From DATADF01 sp046263155 (lineage in GTDB: Bacteria; Actinomycetota; CADDZG01; WHSQ01), in the NCBI GenBank assembly GCA_046263155.1, contig JBHELF010000115.1, positions 1 to 27,369 on the forward strand: 27,369 nt of DNA, read 5' to 3'. The notes under the pieces were generated by a model. The model saw only the letters and a list, made by a program, of their open reading frames with translations. It was not told where the DNA came from and ran no database searches. This document shows positions 1 through 6,290 of this stretch, in pieces (position 1 is the first letter of the stretch; each line of letters starts with the position of its first letter). A program made the translations under genes and the position numbers.

Positions 1-590
1 CCCCAGCTGTAGATGTCGAGCCATCCCGGAGAGATGCCCTGGACTCCCTGACCCGCGAAACAGCCGTAATAAGGAGGCCACGGTGTCGTGTAAAGGGGAT
101 CGGAATCGTCGTGTCGAGCGACGTCCTGCAGGCAGAACGAAACCTTCTCGCTCGTCCTCACCAGGCCGCTCTCGCTCATATCCGGTTGGCCGTCCTTGTC
201 CAAACGCCGCAACTCGTAGAGAGCGAAGTCTTCGAAGTGGTAGTGGCCGTGCGCGTCGTGATACGAGAGCATCCCGATACTTCGCCGTTGGGAGCAGGCT
301 CGCGGGCCTGCCCACGCGACACACTGCTCGGCGGCGGCATCCGTCCCGGAGGAATAGCCGTCGGCGCGAGCCACGAGTTCGAAAGCGTAGTCGCCCTCGT
401 TGGCAATAGAGACACTGAAACGGAGCGCCGGCTCGTTGCCGCCATCGATCTTGCGAACCTCGATGTCGTGTGGGGCAAGCGGGACGAGGTTGGGTAGTTG
501 CTCGCCCTGCTGGAGCGATTGGGAATAGCCGAATGGGGCTGCCACCAATAGAAGCAGCATCGCGAGACCTGCTGTAAGCGCCCTTTTCAT
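1..590 (-). CDS. Lysyl oxidase family protein, secreted (3' end cut by window edge)
   Basis: The reading frame starts at the ATG ending at 590 and stays open for 196 codons to the window edge, so the C-terminus is missing. Residues 1-23 form a signal peptide (MKR, then a Leu/Ala-rich core, then GYSQS). Three family features are visible. The copper site is HGHYH, with His114, 116 and 118 followed by an acidic-aromatic stretch. Lys149 in SEKVSFCLQD matches the lysine of the lysyl tyrosylquinone (LTQ) cofactor. Tyr194 in QGISPGWLDIY matches its partner tyrosine. In animals this family oxidatively deaminates lysine side chains in matrix proteins, and bacterial members are known but poorly understood. 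The enzyme should act outside the membrane on amines or lysine-containing surface polymers, which is inference. Cys90, Cys99, Cys153 and Cys177 could form disulfides. I saw no clear ribosome binding site. The family assignment is firm; the substrate is unknown. Confidence 0.85.
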   Translation of the reverse strand, partial: MKRALTAGLAMLLLLVAAPFGYSQSLQQGEQLPNLVPLAPHDIEVRKIDGGNEPALRFSVSIANEGDYAFELVARADGYSSGTDAAAEQCVAWAGPRACSQRRSIGMLSYHDAHGHYHFEDFALYELRRLDKDGQPDMSESGLVRTSEKVSFCLQDVARHDDSDPLYTTPWPPYYGCFAGQGVQGISPGWLDIYSW

Positions 591-652
591 CTCACGGGCA
601 GTCGAGGAGTCTGACAGTCGATTGGGAAGGTCTGGATTCATGGGCGGCGGGC

Positions 653-1045
653 TCACTCCGCTTCGGTGCTTACGGGCAATCCGGCAGCCTTCCAGGCTTC
701 GAAGCCCCCCATTACGTCGGTCGCATTCACGAAGCCGATCTCTTGAAGCCGCCGAGCCGCAAGGCTCGAGGAGTAACCATGTGCGCAGATGAGCATCAGG
801 CGCTGATCGAGGGCGCCGATCGCAGGGTCCCTATGGGCGGATTCGGGGTCAACTCGCCACTCGAGGACGCTCAGGGGAATGTTGAGCGCCCCGGGGATGG
901 ATCCGAACGCGTCACGCTGATCGTCGGAGCGCACGTCGATGAGAAGAGCCCCGTTTTGCATCTCCTCGACTGCTTGGGGGGGCTCGACTCGACGTAGGTG
1001 GAGCCGGGCGTCGGCCAAGACATCGTCGATCGTTCTGCGATTCAC
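653..1045 (-). CDS. Rhodanese-like domain protein
   Basis: This is a single-domain rhodanese of 130 residues, the usual size for stand-alone members. LLIDVRSDDQRDAFGSIPGA (residues 34-53) is the typical N-terminal half. The active-site loop is C87-A-H-G-Y-S-S, with the catalytic cysteine present, followed by the amphipathic helix LAARRLQEIGF and the closing GGFEAWKAAGLPV motif. Such proteins carry a persulfide on the cysteine and move sulfane sulfur to thiols, cyanide or other acceptors in the cytoplasm; the partner here cannot be told. The start is GTG, with no good Shine-Dalgarno but a GATAGT hexamer six bases upstream, consistent with a leaderless message. It is transcribed divergently from the DUF4345 gene, and the two starts are only 51 bases apart. 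The enzyme class is secure, the physiological role open. Confidence 0.88.
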   Translation of the reverse strand: MNRRTIDDVLADARLHLRRVEPPQAVEEMQNGALLIDVRSDDQRDAFGSIPGALNIPLSVLEWRVDPESAHRDPAIGALDQRLMLICAHGYSSSLAARRLQEIGFVNATDVMGGFEAWKAAGLPVSTEAE

Positions 1046-1051
1046 CTACTA

Positions 1052-1057
1052 ACTATC
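1052..1057 (-). promoter_or_regulatory. Putative -10 element of leaderless rhodanese gene
   Basis: GATAGT on the minus strand, followed by six bases and the GTG start at 1045. No Shine-Dalgarno lies between them. It fits an actinobacterial -10 box with transcription starting at the start codon. I saw no clear -35. Confidence 0.4.
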
Positions 1058-1084
1058 GATGCCGGCCGTCCAGACATCAAGGGC

Positions 1085-1090
1085 GATACT
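1085..1090 (+). promoter_or_regulatory. Putative -10 element of leaderless DUF4345 gene
   Basis: GATACT, six bases before the ATG at 1097, and back to back with the promoter of the divergent rhodanese gene. No -35 is obvious. Confidence 0.4.
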
Positions 1091-1096
1091 CATTTC

Positions 1097-1552
1097 ATGA
1101 CCACCCGGCGCGCCGCAGCACAAGGGGTATCGGGTCGCGCGCTGCAGTTGGTCCTCGCCTTATTGGGACTCGTCGCCATCTTCTTTGGTCCTTTTGGAGT
1201 GTTTGGCGGCCTTGCTCAGGTCCCCGAGGCCGGAGAGGTCTCCGCCAACGTCGACAGCGAGGTCCGCTTCTTCGCCGCGTGGTACGTGGTCGCGGGAGCC
1301 GTATTGCTGCGCGCAGCCGTTCGCCTCCGTGCCGAAACATTTGCCGTCCAAGTGGTGTGCGCAGGGTTCTTTCTCGCTGCCTGTGGGCGCCTCCTCTCGT
1401 GGATCGTTGCGGGGCGGCCCCACTGGTCGCAGGTTGGGCTAATGATTCTCGAATTCGTGATACCGGCTGTGGTGCTTCCCTGGCATGCTGCCGTCCTGCG
1501 CAGTCAGCGACTGGGCGATCAGACGGGCTGCATGAAGGCATCGTCGGGATAG
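1097..1552 (+). CDS. DUF4345 family membrane protein
   Basis: This 151-residue integral membrane protein has about four hydrophobic segments, roughly residues 15-37, 58-76, 82-100 and 112-134. The family signature is visible: NVDSEVRFFAAWYVVAG after the first segment, then CGRLLSWIVAGRPHW before the last. DUF4345 proteins are small bacterial inner-membrane proteins of unknown function. I chose the ATG at 1097 over an in-frame start at 998, because the extra 33 residues look like shadow coding of the divergent rhodanese and because a GATACT hexamer lies six bases before 1097. The last 34 bases overlap the 3' end of the convergent zinc finger gene, so one of the two proteins may have a shorter relative elsewhere. 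The family call is good; there is no functional clue. Confidence 0.75.
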   Translation: MTTRRAAAQGVSGRALQLVLALLGLVAIFFGPFGVFGGLAQVPEAGEVSANVDSEVRFFAAWYVVAGAVLLRAAVRLRAETFAVQVVCAGFFLAACGRLLSWIVAGRPHWSQVGLMILEFVIPAVVLPWHAAVLRSQRLGDQTGCMKASSG

Positions 1553-1839
1553 CAGTACATCCAGTCCTCGTCCCGTTCGAAGGACTGCACGATCGGGTGA
1601 TTCGTGGCGTGATGATGCTTGGTGGCATGTCGGTTCTTGGATTGGTCGCAACAGCCGACGTGCCCACAGGATTGACAGATACGTAGATGGAACCAGTCGT
1701 CGCCCATCTGCAGGCACTCCTCACAACCGTCGGCGCTCGGCTCCACGTCTCGGATCTGACCGGTATGGCTGCACTCGGCGTCCTCTACGGCCAACTTCAG
1801 ATGCCTTCCAGACGCAGTATCGATTTCGTAGAAATTCAT
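1519..1839 (-). CDS. UBP-type zinc finger domain protein (ZnF-UBP)
   Basis: This 106-residue protein consists almost entirely of a UBP zinc finger. The spaced ligands are visible in order: C23-S-H near residue 25, C39-x2-C42, C55-x2-C58, the GHVGCCD turn, then HATKHHHATNHP and a final aromatic stretch (W-M-Y-C). In eukaryotes this fold binds the free C-terminal Gly-Gly of ubiquitin. Stand-alone bacterial versions are common in actinobacteria and have no proven ligand. Pup, the actinobacterial proteasome tag, is one conceivable partner, but that is speculation; the only local support is that this genome encodes a proteasome activator. There is no Shine-Dalgarno, and TATCAT lies eight bases before the ATG. 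The 3' end overlaps the DUF4345 gene by 34 bases. Confidence 0.85.
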   Translation of the reverse strand: MNFYEIDTASGRHLKLAVEDAECSHTGQIRDVEPSADGCEECLQMGDDWFHLRICQSCGHVGCCDQSKNRHATKHHHATNHPIVQSFERDEDWMYCYPDDAFMQPV

Positions 1840-1847
1840 CGCGGTCC

Positions 1848-1853
1848 ATGATA
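1848..1853 (-). promoter_or_regulatory. Putative -10 element of leaderless ZnF-UBP gene
   Basis: TATCAT on the minus strand, eight bases before the ATG at 1839. It is close to the TATAAT consensus. No Shine-Dalgarno lies in the gap. Confidence 0.45.
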
Positions 1854-1864
1854 GGTCGCGCCCG

Positions 1865-2509
1865 TCAGCGCGACGACTGTCTCACCTTGCCGTCTACCCC
1901 GTGGACATGCAGTTCTACGCCCTGTTTACGAGCGAGCTCGCGTCCCGCGCGGATGGCCTCTTCCTGCGTGTCGTAGTAACCCTCCGGCTCCGTAGAGTCC
2001 GCGGCCCGCAGCTGCCATCCCTGCATCTCATCGGGAAGGATGTGCAGGTCTTTGTTACCTCCGGGTCCCTCGGAGGCCGGCTCGGTTCCGAGCTTTTCCT
2101 CGATGCGCTTCAAGGCCGCCTCGATGCGGTCGTCGCCGTCTTTGGATTCGGCGCTGCCCTTGTGAATGAGCACCGCGGTGATGATCGTGAACGAGAACAA
2201 CTGGAGGAACTCCGATTGCCAGTTCTCCAGTGTCGACTGGCTGAAGTCGGCCACGAAGTCGCCCAACTCAATGGGCTCGTTGTGTTCTCGTTGGTCATCC
2301 GTGAAGCGTTGCCACTGGACGATGCCCTGCGCGATCCAGGTCACGAAGAAGAGGGCACAGAAACTCAGGCTGAGCCCGAAGTTCTTCCACAGCTTCATGC
2401 TCGTGCTCTTCTCGCGCTGGATGCTGCGGACGAGCGTTCCTACTAGGTAAAGGGTTACTACGAACGCGATGAAGACCGCGATCGTCAGTGAGATGGCGCC
2501 CCCGTTCAC
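1865..2509 (-). CDS. DUF6766-like membrane protein fused to DUF2188
   Basis: This 214-residue protein has two recognisable parts. Residues 1-30 form a membrane segment. Residues 39-120 match the DUF6766 pattern: KLWKNFGLSLSFCALFF, then IAQGIVQWQRFTDDQREHNE, then a second helix before FLQLFSFTIITAVLIHKGSAESK. A charged helix (DDRIEAALKRIEEKL) links to residues 152-214, which match DUF2188 (HILPDEMQGWQLRAA, then YYDTQEEAIRAGRELARKQG, then ELHVHGVDGKVRQSS). DUF2188 is normally a free-standing cytoplasmic domain of about 70 residues with unknown function. The start is GTG, with a strong AAGGAGGT six bases upstream. The gene is divergent from the DUF892 gene. It may be a stress-type envelope protein; that is a guess from the company of DUF892. 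I am confident about the domain boundaries. Confidence 0.75.
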   Translation of the reverse strand: MNGGAISLTIAVFIAFVVTLYLVGTLVRSIQREKSTSMKLWKNFGLSLSFCALFFVTWIAQGIVQWQRFTDDQREHNEPIELGDFVADFSQSTLENWQSEFLQLFSFTIITAVLIHKGSAESKDGDDRIEAALKRIEEKLGTEPASEGPGGNKDLHILPDEMQGWQLRAADSTEPEGYYDTQEEAIRAGRELARKQGVELHVHGVDGKVRQSSR

Positions 2510-2680
2510 GGCGGACCTCCTTGCCCCAAGATGGAATGGGCGAGCGGCGCGGACTTACCCCAATTGCTCGCTCTGCTAACGCGCGGGGGCGCCGTTTACC
2601 GACGACCCCGTCGGGTACGACCGAATCGTTGCGTCGGATGTGTGCCCGAGAGGTGGAGGCCGTCAAAAGGAGGTCGTTCT

Positions 2681-3181
2681 GTGGCGACAGCAGATCTCGA
2701 CTCATTGCTCAACAGTTACCTGCGCGATGCGCACGCGATGGAGAGAAATGTCCACCAGATGCTGGTTTCGATGATCGCGACCACCGACGACCCTGAGATC
2801 AAGGAGGGTCTCGAGCGGCACAAGAACGAGACCGAACGACAAGTCGAACGATTGGCCGGGCGGCTGGAGGCGCGCGGCGAAGATGCCTCGATCATCAAGG
2901 ACTCCGCGGCCATCATGGCGGCGTTCTTCAAGGGGCTGGCGGACCTGGTTCGAACCGACAAAGCCGGCAAGAACGCGCGCGACGGCTACGTCACGGAGGC
3001 TCTAGAGATCGCCTCGTATCACCTGCTGGAGCGCCTCGCGGAAGCTGCCGGCGACGCCGACACCGCGCAGGTCGCACGCACCAACCGGGCGGAGGAAGAG
3101 GCGATGCGTGGTGCATTCGACTCCCATTGGGATCGCTTCATGGAGCTGGTGCTGGAGGAGCGGGGAGTCACGGTTAGTTAG
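2681..3181 (+). CDS. DUF892 (YciE/YciF-type) ferritin-like protein
   Basis: This all-helical protein of 166 residues matches the DUF892 ferritin-like fold. Four helices are visible, with acidic and His residues spaced as in di-iron helices: MERNVHQML near 20-28, ERHKNETERQVERL near 45-58, YVTEALEIASYHLLERLAEA near 103-122 and RAEEEAMRGAFDSHW near 136-150. Relatives such as YciF are dimeric, cytoplasmic and linked to osmotic or oxidative stress; metal binding is likely but not shown here. The start is decided by AAAAGGAGG seven bases before the GTG at 2681. An in-frame ATG at 2531 would add 50 Arg/Pro-rich residues unlike the family. The stop overlaps the convergent PEP mutase family gene by eight bases. 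Confidence 0.8.
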   Translation: MATADLDSLLNSYLRDAHAMERNVHQMLVSMIATTDDPEIKEGLERHKNETERQVERLAGRLEARGEDASIIKDSAAIMAAFFKGLADLVRTDKAGKNARDGYVTEALEIASYHLLERLAEAAGDADTAQVARTNRAEEEAMRGAFDSHWDRFMELVLEERGVTVS

Positions 3182-3974
3182 ACCGCATTCCGCTATCGCC
3201 CGGCGGCAGCAACTTCCATTCGTCGCGAATCTCCGATAAACGCGTCTCGAGCGCCCTGTATGCGTGTCGCATCATGGCTGCCGCAAAGCTCACGCGCGCG
3301 ACGCCGAGCTCGGCCAGGCGCGGTATGGGGGGAGCCGAGGGGTTGGCGTAGATATTGACGGGGGCCTGAACCTTGGCGACGAAGTCCTCGATGAGCTTCT
3401 CGTCGGCGAGGCCGATCGGGTAGACGCAATCCGCTCCGGACTCGAGATAGGCGCGTGCCCGGCCCACTCCTTCGCTGAAAACCTTTGCTGGGGGCTCTCG
3501 GTCCCCGCGGAAGACATCGACGCGCGCATTGATCACGATGTCCACGTTGGCGTTCTGTGCCGCGGATCGAATGTCCCTTAGACGTTCGACCTGGTCGTCC
3601 AAAGCGACCAGACCTCCGCCACGATGGTGGTCGGTATCTTCGAGATTGCATCCAACGGCGCCCGTCGCCAGCAATCGCGCAACTAATTCCTGGGCCGGCA
3701 AGCGATAGCCCGCTTCCAGATCCGCTGTGACCGGTACCGAGACGTTGCGTGCGACCCGGGTTATCGCCGCGAAGGCCTCATTGGCCGGCATCGAGTCGTC
3801 GTCCTTTCGCCCCAACACGGCTGCGACCGCGCCGCTGGAGGTCGCGACGGCTTCGAACCCGGCAGTCTCGACGAGGCGCGCGCTTGCCGCGTCCCAGGCG
3901 TTCGGCAACAGGAGCGGACGTGAGCCGTGATGGAGCTCTCGCAGAAGCTCGGCCTTATCTGCAAGCGACGTCAC
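3174..3974 (-). CDS. Isocitrate lyase / PEP mutase family protein
   Basis: This 266-residue TIM-barrel enzyme is of the PEP mutase/isocitrate lyase superfamily (small form). Typical motifs are LLLPNAWDAASARLVETAGF near the N-terminus, the TSSGAVAAVLGRKDDDSMP stretch, VPVTADLEAGY (metal-site region), GAVGCNLEDTDHH, and NARVDVF. The KKCGH catalytic loop of true isocitrate lyase is absent, so it is more likely a carbon-carbon or phosphorus-carbon lyase/mutase acting on a small oxo-acid; the substrate cannot be read from sequence. The GTG at 3974 is preferred: it follows AGGGGCGAC, lies 23 bases after the stop of the upstream DUF2269-like gene, and the protein then begins close to the first family motif. 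A longer in-frame ORF reaching 4487 is a shadow of that upstream gene. The two genes probably form an operon. Confidence 0.82.
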   Translation of the reverse strand: MTSLADKAELLRELHHGSRPLLLPNAWDAASARLVETAGFEAVATSSGAVAAVLGRKDDDSMPANEAFAAITRVARNVSVPVTADLEAGYRLPAQELVARLLATGAVGCNLEDTDHHRGGGLVALDDQVERLRDIRSAAQNANVDIVINARVDVFRGDREPPAKVFSEGVGRARAYLESGADCVYPIGLADEKLIEDFVAKVQAPVNIYANPSAPPIPRLAELGVARVSFAAAMMRHAYRALETRLSEIRDEWKLLPPGDSGMRSN

Positions 3975-3997
3975 GTCGCCCCTGGTCGGCTCCGCGG

Positions 3998-4459
3998 CTA
4001 GAGGCCGGGCTTGGTCGTCATCAAGAAGAGGATCACAAGGAGCAGCAAGAGGTCGGCCCGGGAGATGTTGCGGATACGGGCCAGTCCGGCTCGAACCTCC
4101 TCCGTGACCGCGCCCGCTTGCGCCAGCGCCGCGCCGGTTCGACTGGCTGCAGGCTGGATCATGCCGAAGCCGATGATCGCGGTGAGAACAAGTCCCACCA
4201 AACCTCCGATTATGAAGAGGTGGTCGAAACCCCAGTCGCCTTCGAATACCAGCCACAGGCCGGCGAGCAAGGTCACCATGGTTGCGGGACCGAAGTAGCG
4301 CTTCCCGAGTGCCTCGCCATCCTGCAGGAGCGCCGAGATTCGCCCCACATCGTTGGATGCCGCGGCGCGTTCCGCGATGACGTGAAACATCACGGCTCCA
4401 CCGACCCAGATTGCAACCGCGGTCACATGCACGAACAGCAAGATGCGGTACAGATTCAT
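3998..4459 (-). CDS. DUF2269/CopD-like four-helix membrane protein
   Basis: This 153-residue integral membrane protein has four predicted helices, around residues 5-27, 56-72, 82-100 and 133-148. The first helix carries LFVHVTAVAIWVGGAVMFHV, with two histidines in the positions typical of DUF2269 and CopD-type proteins, where they may bind haem or copper. RYFGPATMVTLLAGLW and GFDHLFIIGGLVGLVLT follow the same family pattern. The function of these proteins is not established. GAAGGAGGG lies just ahead of the ATG and fixes the start. The PEP mutase family gene follows 23 bases downstream on the same strand, so co-transcription is likely. I am sure of the topology and only moderately sure of the family. 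Confidence 0.7.
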   Translation of the reverse strand: MNLYRILLFVHVTAVAIWVGGAVMFHVIAERAAASNDVGRISALLQDGEALGKRYFGPATMVTLLAGLWLVFEGDWGFDHLFIIGGLVGLVLTAIIGFGMIQPAASRTGAALAQAGAVTEEVRAGLARIRNISRADLLLLLVILFLMTTKPGL

Positions 4460-4520
4460 CTGCCCTCCTTCGCCGGTCGTCTAGCACAAGCTAATGACGG
4501 AGGAGCGGGCGGTCAAACGG

Positions 4521-5702
4521 CTATTGCGCGATCACCTTCAGAAGAACTCCACCGAGATCGGTCGCGTACAGACGTCCTTTGGAATCCTCACCGAACGAGC
4601 TGAACGAATGGGGTGCCTCGAGCAAGAGTTGAGGTTCCTGCTGGTCGGGGCCCGCGGCCTCCACCGACCAGATGAGCCCGGTGCAGTAGTCCGCGAAAAG
4701 GTACAAGCCGTAAAGCTGGGGGAATTCCCGCCCCCGATAGACGTAGCCACCGGTGACCGAGCACCCCGCGTCGTGGTCGTAGACCGCCAGCGGCATGTGA
4801 AACCCCTGCGTCAATGGATTCGTGCGGCAGTCCGTCATCGTCGGGAAGCAGTCGTTTCCCTCCATGATGTTCCAGCCGTAGTTGATGCCGCCCTGGTCGG
4901 GTTCGGCCCGATTCACTTCCTCCAGGCGGTTCTGCCCCACGTCGGCCAGCCACATGTGACCCGTCTTGCGGTCGAAGCTGAAGCGCCACGGATTGCGAAG
5001 CCCGTAGGCCCAGATCTCCGGCTGCGCGCCGGGCGTTCCCACGAACGGATTGTCTTCGGGTATCCCGTACTCGCGGCCCCCGCCCGGGTTGTCGACGTCG
5101 ATCCGCAGTTGCTTGCCTAAGAGATTGTCGAGACGTTGCGCGTCGAATTCGGGATCACCGGCTCCACCGCCGTCGCCGATCCCGAGATAGAGAAAGCCGT
5201 CGGGCCCGAAGACGATCGATCCGCCGTTGTGGTTGACGACGGGATGGATGATCTCGAGGAGGGTGCGCGCCGAATCGGGGTCTGCACGATTTGGATCTTT
5301 TCCGTCTACCTTGTACTCGGCGATCGTCACGGTGCCCGTTGTCGTCGCGGTGTAGTAAACGTAGAACAGGCCGTTCTTGTCGTAGCGGGGATGAAAGGCC
5401 AGACCCAGTAGTCCTCGCTCTCCGGCCTCTTGCGTGAGAGAGGTCAGGTCCAGGAAGGGCTCTTTCTGGACACGACCCCGTTCGAGGATCCGGATGGTGC
5501 CGCCCTGCTCCACGATGAAAAGCCTCTTGGTTCCGTCTTCGGGATCCACGACTCCCAGCGGCGACTGCAGTCCCGAAGTCACCACCTCGAGCGCGAGCTT
5601 CGGTTTGGCGGCCTGGGCCTCGCCCATCCTCGCCGGGATCGTCGTCACTGCCAGAAGGCACAGCAAGCCGATGAGGGGTAACGACCGAAGCCTCGTGGTC
5701 AT
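4521..5702 (-). CDS. PQQ-dependent sugar dehydrogenase family protein (first copy)
   Basis: This exported six-bladed beta-propeller of 393 residues has a signal peptide ending near AQA (residue 31). Family motifs in order are GLQSPLGVV (residues 44-52), RLFIVEQGGTIRIL, ERGLLGLAFHPRY, H158-N-G-G, GPDGFLYLGIGDGGGAGD (residues 166-183), AYGLRNPWRFSFD, and ADVGQNRLEEVN. His158 matches the catalytic His of soluble glucose dehydrogenases, and the GDGGG and RNPWR loops match the calcium and PQQ pocket. The expected role is oxidation of an aldose or related sugar outside the membrane with PQQ as cofactor. Some relatives bind other cofactors or are hedgehog-interacting-like, so the substrate is uncertain. 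No pqq biosynthesis gene is in the window. A second, distinct member lies at 19482-20585. Confidence 0.85.
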   Translation of the reverse strand: MTTRLRSLPLIGLLCLLAVTTIPARMGEAQAAKPKLALEVVTSGLQSPLGVVDPEDGTKRLFIVEQGGTIRILERGRVQKEPFLDLTSLTQEAGERGLLGLAFHPRYDKNGLFYVYYTATTTGTVTIAEYKVDGKDPNRADPDSARTLLEIIHPVVNHNGGSIVFGPDGFLYLGIGDGGGAGDPEFDAQRLDNLLGKQLRIDVDNPGGGREYGIPEDNPFVGTPGAQPEIWAYGLRNPWRFSFDRKTGHMWLADVGQNRLEEVNRAEPDQGGINYGWNIMEGNDCFPTMTDCRTNPLTQGFHMPLAVYDHDAGCSVTGGYVYRGREFPQLYGLYLFADYCTGLIWSVEAAGPDQQEPQLLLEAPHSFSSFGEDSKGRLYATDLGGVLLKVIAQ

Positions 5703-5806
5703 GGCCTGCGAGTTAGACCCCGAAGCAGCAACTCCTGTTCGCGCATCCGTCGAGAGGTCAGACCGCGGGCGTCGAGGGATTCAGGAAGCCTGCGAGTATT
5801 GAGACT

Positions 5807-6220
5807 CTAGGACGGCCACATGTCGCCGGCTGCGATCTCGAGCATGTTCCCCGCGGGGTCCTCAAAATAGAAGGAGCGGATCCCCTTGTCCCAAGTGATC
5901 TCGTCGATCAACTCGACGCCTCGCTCACCGAGGTAGTCCTTCCAGCCGTCGTAAACGTCGGGAGCGACGAGAAAACAAACGTGAACGCTTCCCGAGGCGC
6001 CGTGCGGGGGTGGCTCATCCTGAACGCTCGATTCCTCGGAATTGAACAGCAACAACAATTGGGGCCCCATGCGGTAGGCGAATCGGCTCACTCGCCGGAG
6101 CTGCAGCACGTCCTCGTAGAAGCGCCGTGTCTCCGCCTCGTTTTCGGACGTGCAATAGAGCACGGTTTCCAGTACCGCTGTGATCGGTGCGGGAACCTGT
6201 TTCACGGCGCCAGTCTGCAC
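5807..6220 (-). CDS. VOC superfamily protein (glyoxalase/dioxygenase-like)
   Basis: This single-domain vicinal-oxygen-chelate protein has 137 residues. Two beta-alpha-beta-beta-beta modules are visible: ETVLYCTSENEAETRRFYEDVL in the first half, and GSVHVCFLVAPDVYDGWKDYL in the second, followed by IRSFYFEDPAGNMLEIA. Candidate metal ligands are Glu18, His78 (in SVHVCF) and the Glu of NMLEIA; the usual first-strand His is not seen. Members include glyoxalase I, fosfomycin and bleomycin resistance proteins and ring-cleavage dioxygenases, so the reaction cannot be assigned. The start is GTG with GAGGGA upstream. It is divergent from the FAD oxidase gene 70 bases away, so the two may share a regulatory region. 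Confidence 0.82.
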   Translation of the reverse strand: MQTGAVKQVPAPITAVLETVLYCTSENEAETRRFYEDVLQLRRVSRFAYRMGPQLLLLFNSEESSVQDEPPPHGASGSVHVCFLVAPDVYDGWKDYLGERGVELIDEITWDKGIRSFYFEDPAGNMLEIAAGDMWPS

Positions 6221-6290
6221 GCAAATTCCCTCTTGAAGCCGGGAACCCGACCATAGAAGCTAGCGGGACTAATCCAATCGGAGGTGAGTC

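Noticed and set aside
83..497. Plus-strand and minus-strand ORFs of 100-128 residues in the first 0.5 kb
   Set aside because: They are out-of-frame shadows of the lysyl oxidase gene, which is open at the window edge. They are Arg- and Ser-rich with no domain.
3975..4487. N-terminal extension of the PEP mutase family ORF to 437 residues
   Set aside because: The extra 171 residues lie antisense-frame over the DUF2269-like gene, are Arg/Gly-rich and match nothing; the GTG at 3974 gives a normal-length enzyme.
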